Assembly (NCBI GenBank): GCA_009778835.1
Contig: WRFK01000059.1
Location: 1 to 8,405, forward strand
From: Spirochaetaceae bacterium
Lineage (GTDB): Bacteria; Spirochaetota; Spirochaetia; CADAEX01
Length of the DNA: 8,405 bases
Reading direction: 5' to 3'
Below the pieces are notes generated by a model, which did no database searches, had not been told where the DNA came from, and saw nothing but the letters and a program-made list of their open reading frames with translations. Below, piece after piece: positions 7,181-8,405 of this stretch. How positions within the stretch are numbered: the first letter of the stretch is position 1; every line of letters starts with the position of its first letter. The translations under genes were made by a program, and so were the position numbers.

Positions 7181-7210
7181 TGTATATTTTATGCCGGAAA
7201 ATTATCACAA
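7181..7210 (-). promoter_or_regulatory. Candidate fabF promoter
   Basis: TTGTGA (7210-7205) and TATACA (7186-7181) are spaced 18 nt apart on the minus strand. They would give a short leader of roughly 15-20 nt carrying the Shine-Dalgarno site. The whole 132-bp divergent region is A/T-rich, so chance matches are easy. I found no recognisable FapR- or FabT-type palindrome. Confidence 0.3.
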
Positions 7211-7254
7211 TATAAAAAATATATCTTTCGATTTTATCCATTTTTTTTGTGCAA

Positions 7255-7283
7255 TTGTCTGATTTAAATATTTGTGAAATAAT
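7255..7283 (+). promoter_or_regulatory. Candidate araC-family gene promoter, predicted leaderless
   Basis: TTGTCT (7255-7260) and AATAAT (7278-7283) are separated by 17 nt. The -10 box matches 5 of 6 positions and the -35 box 4 of 6. Transcription would begin near 7290-7292, at or just before the ATG. No Shine-Dalgarno sequence is present. Confidence 0.45.
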
Positions 7284-7291
7284 AGCTTATT

Positions 7292-8131
7292 ATGAAGCTT
7301 TTATTTTTTATAAGAAATATAAAGATAAACGAGAAGAACAGGACAAACATAACAAATCATTCCCATGAATTCCACGAATTATTATTCTGTACAGAAAGCA
7401 ATTCGGAGAAAATAAAAGTGGGCGATTTGTTGTTTTATCCAACAGGGCAGAAACATGCCATAAGCTACGAAGCAGGTAAGTCGATTCTTTTTTTCCAGCT
7501 CTATTTTTCGGAGGAGCTTTTTTCCGCTTCTGTTAATATTGAAAAAGAGGCTCTTTTTATTCTTGGACAGCTAAAACTCTATGTTAAAAAAAGGAATCAG
7601 GAGATACATCTTTCAAGGATCGGATGCGAAAGAATAAGCAAGCTTTTTGAAAATATGCGCTGGGAATTTACAAAAAGATACAGGGGTTATTCCTGGACAA
7701 TAAGATTTAAACTTATTGAACTGCTGGTTACGGTTATCAGGGACAGGGAATTTAAACTTCCGATTAGGGGAGAAATGGGTAAACCTTTTTCAAACAGCCA
7801 TATCCAGGATGTGCTTATATATCTTGAAACCGATTATATGAATGAAATTACTGTAAATAATATATTGCAGTTTTGCCCATTGAGCAGGAGCCACTTTCAT
7901 GCTTTATTCAAGCAGGAGACAGGAAAAACATTTATTGAATATTTGAATAACTTGCGTTGCGAAAAAGCAGCAGAACTTCTTATTACTACAGATGATACTG
8001 TTCTTGATATTGCCCTTAAATCCGGGTTCAATAATTTTAGCCACTTTTGCCACACATTTAAACAGCTAAAGGGAATATCCCCTAAGAAGTATAAATCTAG
8101 CATACTTTCAAGAAATTCATTGACAGGATAA
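7292..8131 (+). CDS. AraC-family transcriptional regulator with N-terminal cupin-like domain
   Basis: This 279-residue DNA-binding regulator has the AraC/XylS layout. The N-terminal half looks like a cupin ligand-sensing domain (NHSHEFHELLF, residues 22-32, then a GD-x-LFYP turn near 44-50 and KH at 54-55). The C-terminal part carries two helix-turn-helix motifs: about 185-206 (SRSHFHALFKQ) and 236-257, with the family signature around GFNNFSHFCHTFKQ and the closing GISPKKY (261-267). Length is typical. The effector is unknown; many such regulators sense sugars. It is divergent from fabF across 132 bp, which often means control of its own and the divergent promoter, but fatty-acid control by this family is unusual. 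The TAA stop falls inside the 35-bp repeat that begins at 8126, so the extreme C-terminus may have been altered by that repeat. Confidence 0.9.
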   Translation: MKLLFFIRNIKINEKNRTNITNHSHEFHELLFCTESNSEKIKVGDLLFYPTGQKHAISYEAGKSILFFQLYFSEELFSASVNIEKEALFILGQLKLYVKKRNQEIHLSRIGCERISKLFENMRWEFTKRYRGYSWTIRFKLIELLVTVIRDREFKLPIRGEMGKPFSNSHIQDVLIYLETDYMNEITVNNILQFCPLSRSHFHALFKQETGKTFIEYLNNLRCEKAAELLITTDDTVLDIALKSGFNNFSHFCHTFKQLKGISPKKYKSSILSRNSLTG

Positions 8132-8160
8132 GCGAAGCTGTCCATGTACCCCGTAGGTTT
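8126..8160 (+). repeat. 35-bp direct repeat, copy 1 (contains the araC stop codon)
   Basis: It begins GGATAAGCGAAGCTGTCC and matches 8357-8391 at 33 of 35 positions (C/T at the 13th base, T/C near the end). It covers the TAA stop of the AraC-type gene at 8129-8131. Confidence 0.9.
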
Positions 8161-8193
8161 GTTCATAATTCTTCTGTAGAGTTGAATCTATCG

Positions 8194-8302
8194 CCTGTAA
8201 ATTTACTCGGGGTAATCCCGGAGCTTTAAGTACAGGTTTATCGGTCAACGAGCGAGGGTCGCGGATGAGTTTACTCATACATGACTGAGCGAGGCAGGCC
8301 GA
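8194..8302 (+). other. Hairpin-rich non-coding segment between repeat copies
   Basis: Nested inverted repeats are visible. CCTGTA (8194-8199) pairs with TACAGG (8231-8236) and encloses CTCGGGG-TAAT-CCCGGAG (8206-8223, one mismatch). TCGGTC (8241-8246) pairs with GGCCGA (8297-8302, one wobble) and encloses ATGAGT-TT-ACTCAT (8265-8278). The motif GAGCGAGG occurs twice (8250-8257, 8287-8294). CGGGGTA (8208-8214) is also complementary to TACCCCG in repeat copy 1 (8147-8153). This suggests a structured RNA or an interspersed repeat element; no gene was found here. Confidence 0.55.
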
Positions 8303-8306
8303 CAAA

Positions 8307-8337
8307 ACTGGTCTGCGCAGCAGATCAGTTTTTCTTT
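8307..8337 (+). terminator. Intrinsic terminator downstream of the AraC-type gene
   Basis: The stem ACTGGTCTGC (8307-8316) and GCAGATCAGT (8320-8329) is 10 bp with one G-U wobble and a GCA loop. It is followed directly by TTTTTCTTT. On the opposite strand the same stem is followed by TTTTG, so weak termination from the right is possible. Confidence 0.8.
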
Positions 8338-8356
8338 CGTTCCATAGCGCCATCCG

Positions 8357-8391
8357 GGATAAGCGAAGTTGTCCATGTACCCCGTAGGCTT
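8357..8391 (+). repeat. 35-bp direct repeat, copy 2
   Basis: This is the second copy of the repeat at 8126-8160, 231 bp further on. Sequence after the two copies differs, so it is a dispersed or flanking repeat and not a plain tandem duplication of the whole 231-bp interval. It may start another element that continues past the window edge. Confidence 0.9.
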
Positions 8392-8405
8392 CATGCTCGA
8401 AAAAA

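Noticed and set aside
8117..8353. Minus-strand open frame of 78 codons over the repeat region.
   Set aside because: It crosses both hairpins and the terminator, overlaps the araC end, shows no family-like sequence, and probably arises from the G/C-rich repeat.

Overview
The window looks like chromosomal DNA from a low-to-moderate GC, probably anaerobic or fermentative bacterium. Three things suggest this: a bacterial A/V-type rotary ATPase operon, an NAD-linked class 1B dihydroorotate dehydrogenase (PyrK plus PyrD, not a quinone-linked enzyme), and A/T-rich codon use. Clostridia-like Firmicutes, Spirochaetota and several deep anaerobic phyla would all fit; the sequence alone does not settle the lineage.

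Layout. Positions 1-3186 hold the first genes of an A/V-type ATPase operon on the minus strand: a small coiled-coil peripheral-stalk subunit (H/G/NtpF type), subunit C (d/AC39 type), and the membrane stator subunit I (a type), which runs off the left edge just before its expected essential arginine. Positions 3187-3501 form a divergent intergenic region with a 49-bp tandem repeat, probably in the ATPase leader, and promoters facing both ways. Positions 3502-5255 carry pyrK and pyrD on the plus strand, overlapping by 4 nt, with PyrD starting at TTG. Converging on them is a 196-residue secreted protein of unknown function (5266-5856, minus) built from an internal duplication. Upstream of it on the same strand is fabF (5921-7159), encoding beta-ketoacyl-ACP synthase II. 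Divergent from fabF is an AraC-family regulator with an N-terminal cupin-like domain (7292-8131). Positions 8126-8405 contain no convincing gene. They hold a 35-bp direct repeat in two copies, several hairpins and a clear intrinsic terminator.

How it fits together. Most genes are housekeeping: ion-motive ATPase, pyrimidine synthesis and fatty-acid elongation. The unusual material is regulatory or repetitive. Two plus-strand genes (pyrK and araC) lack a Shine-Dalgarno site and have a promoter-like -10 box only 8-9 nt before the start codon, suggesting leaderless transcripts. fabF, the secreted-protein gene and pyrD have clear Shine-Dalgarno sites. I see no phage, CRISPR, transposase, tRNA or rRNA, and no clear new multigene system.
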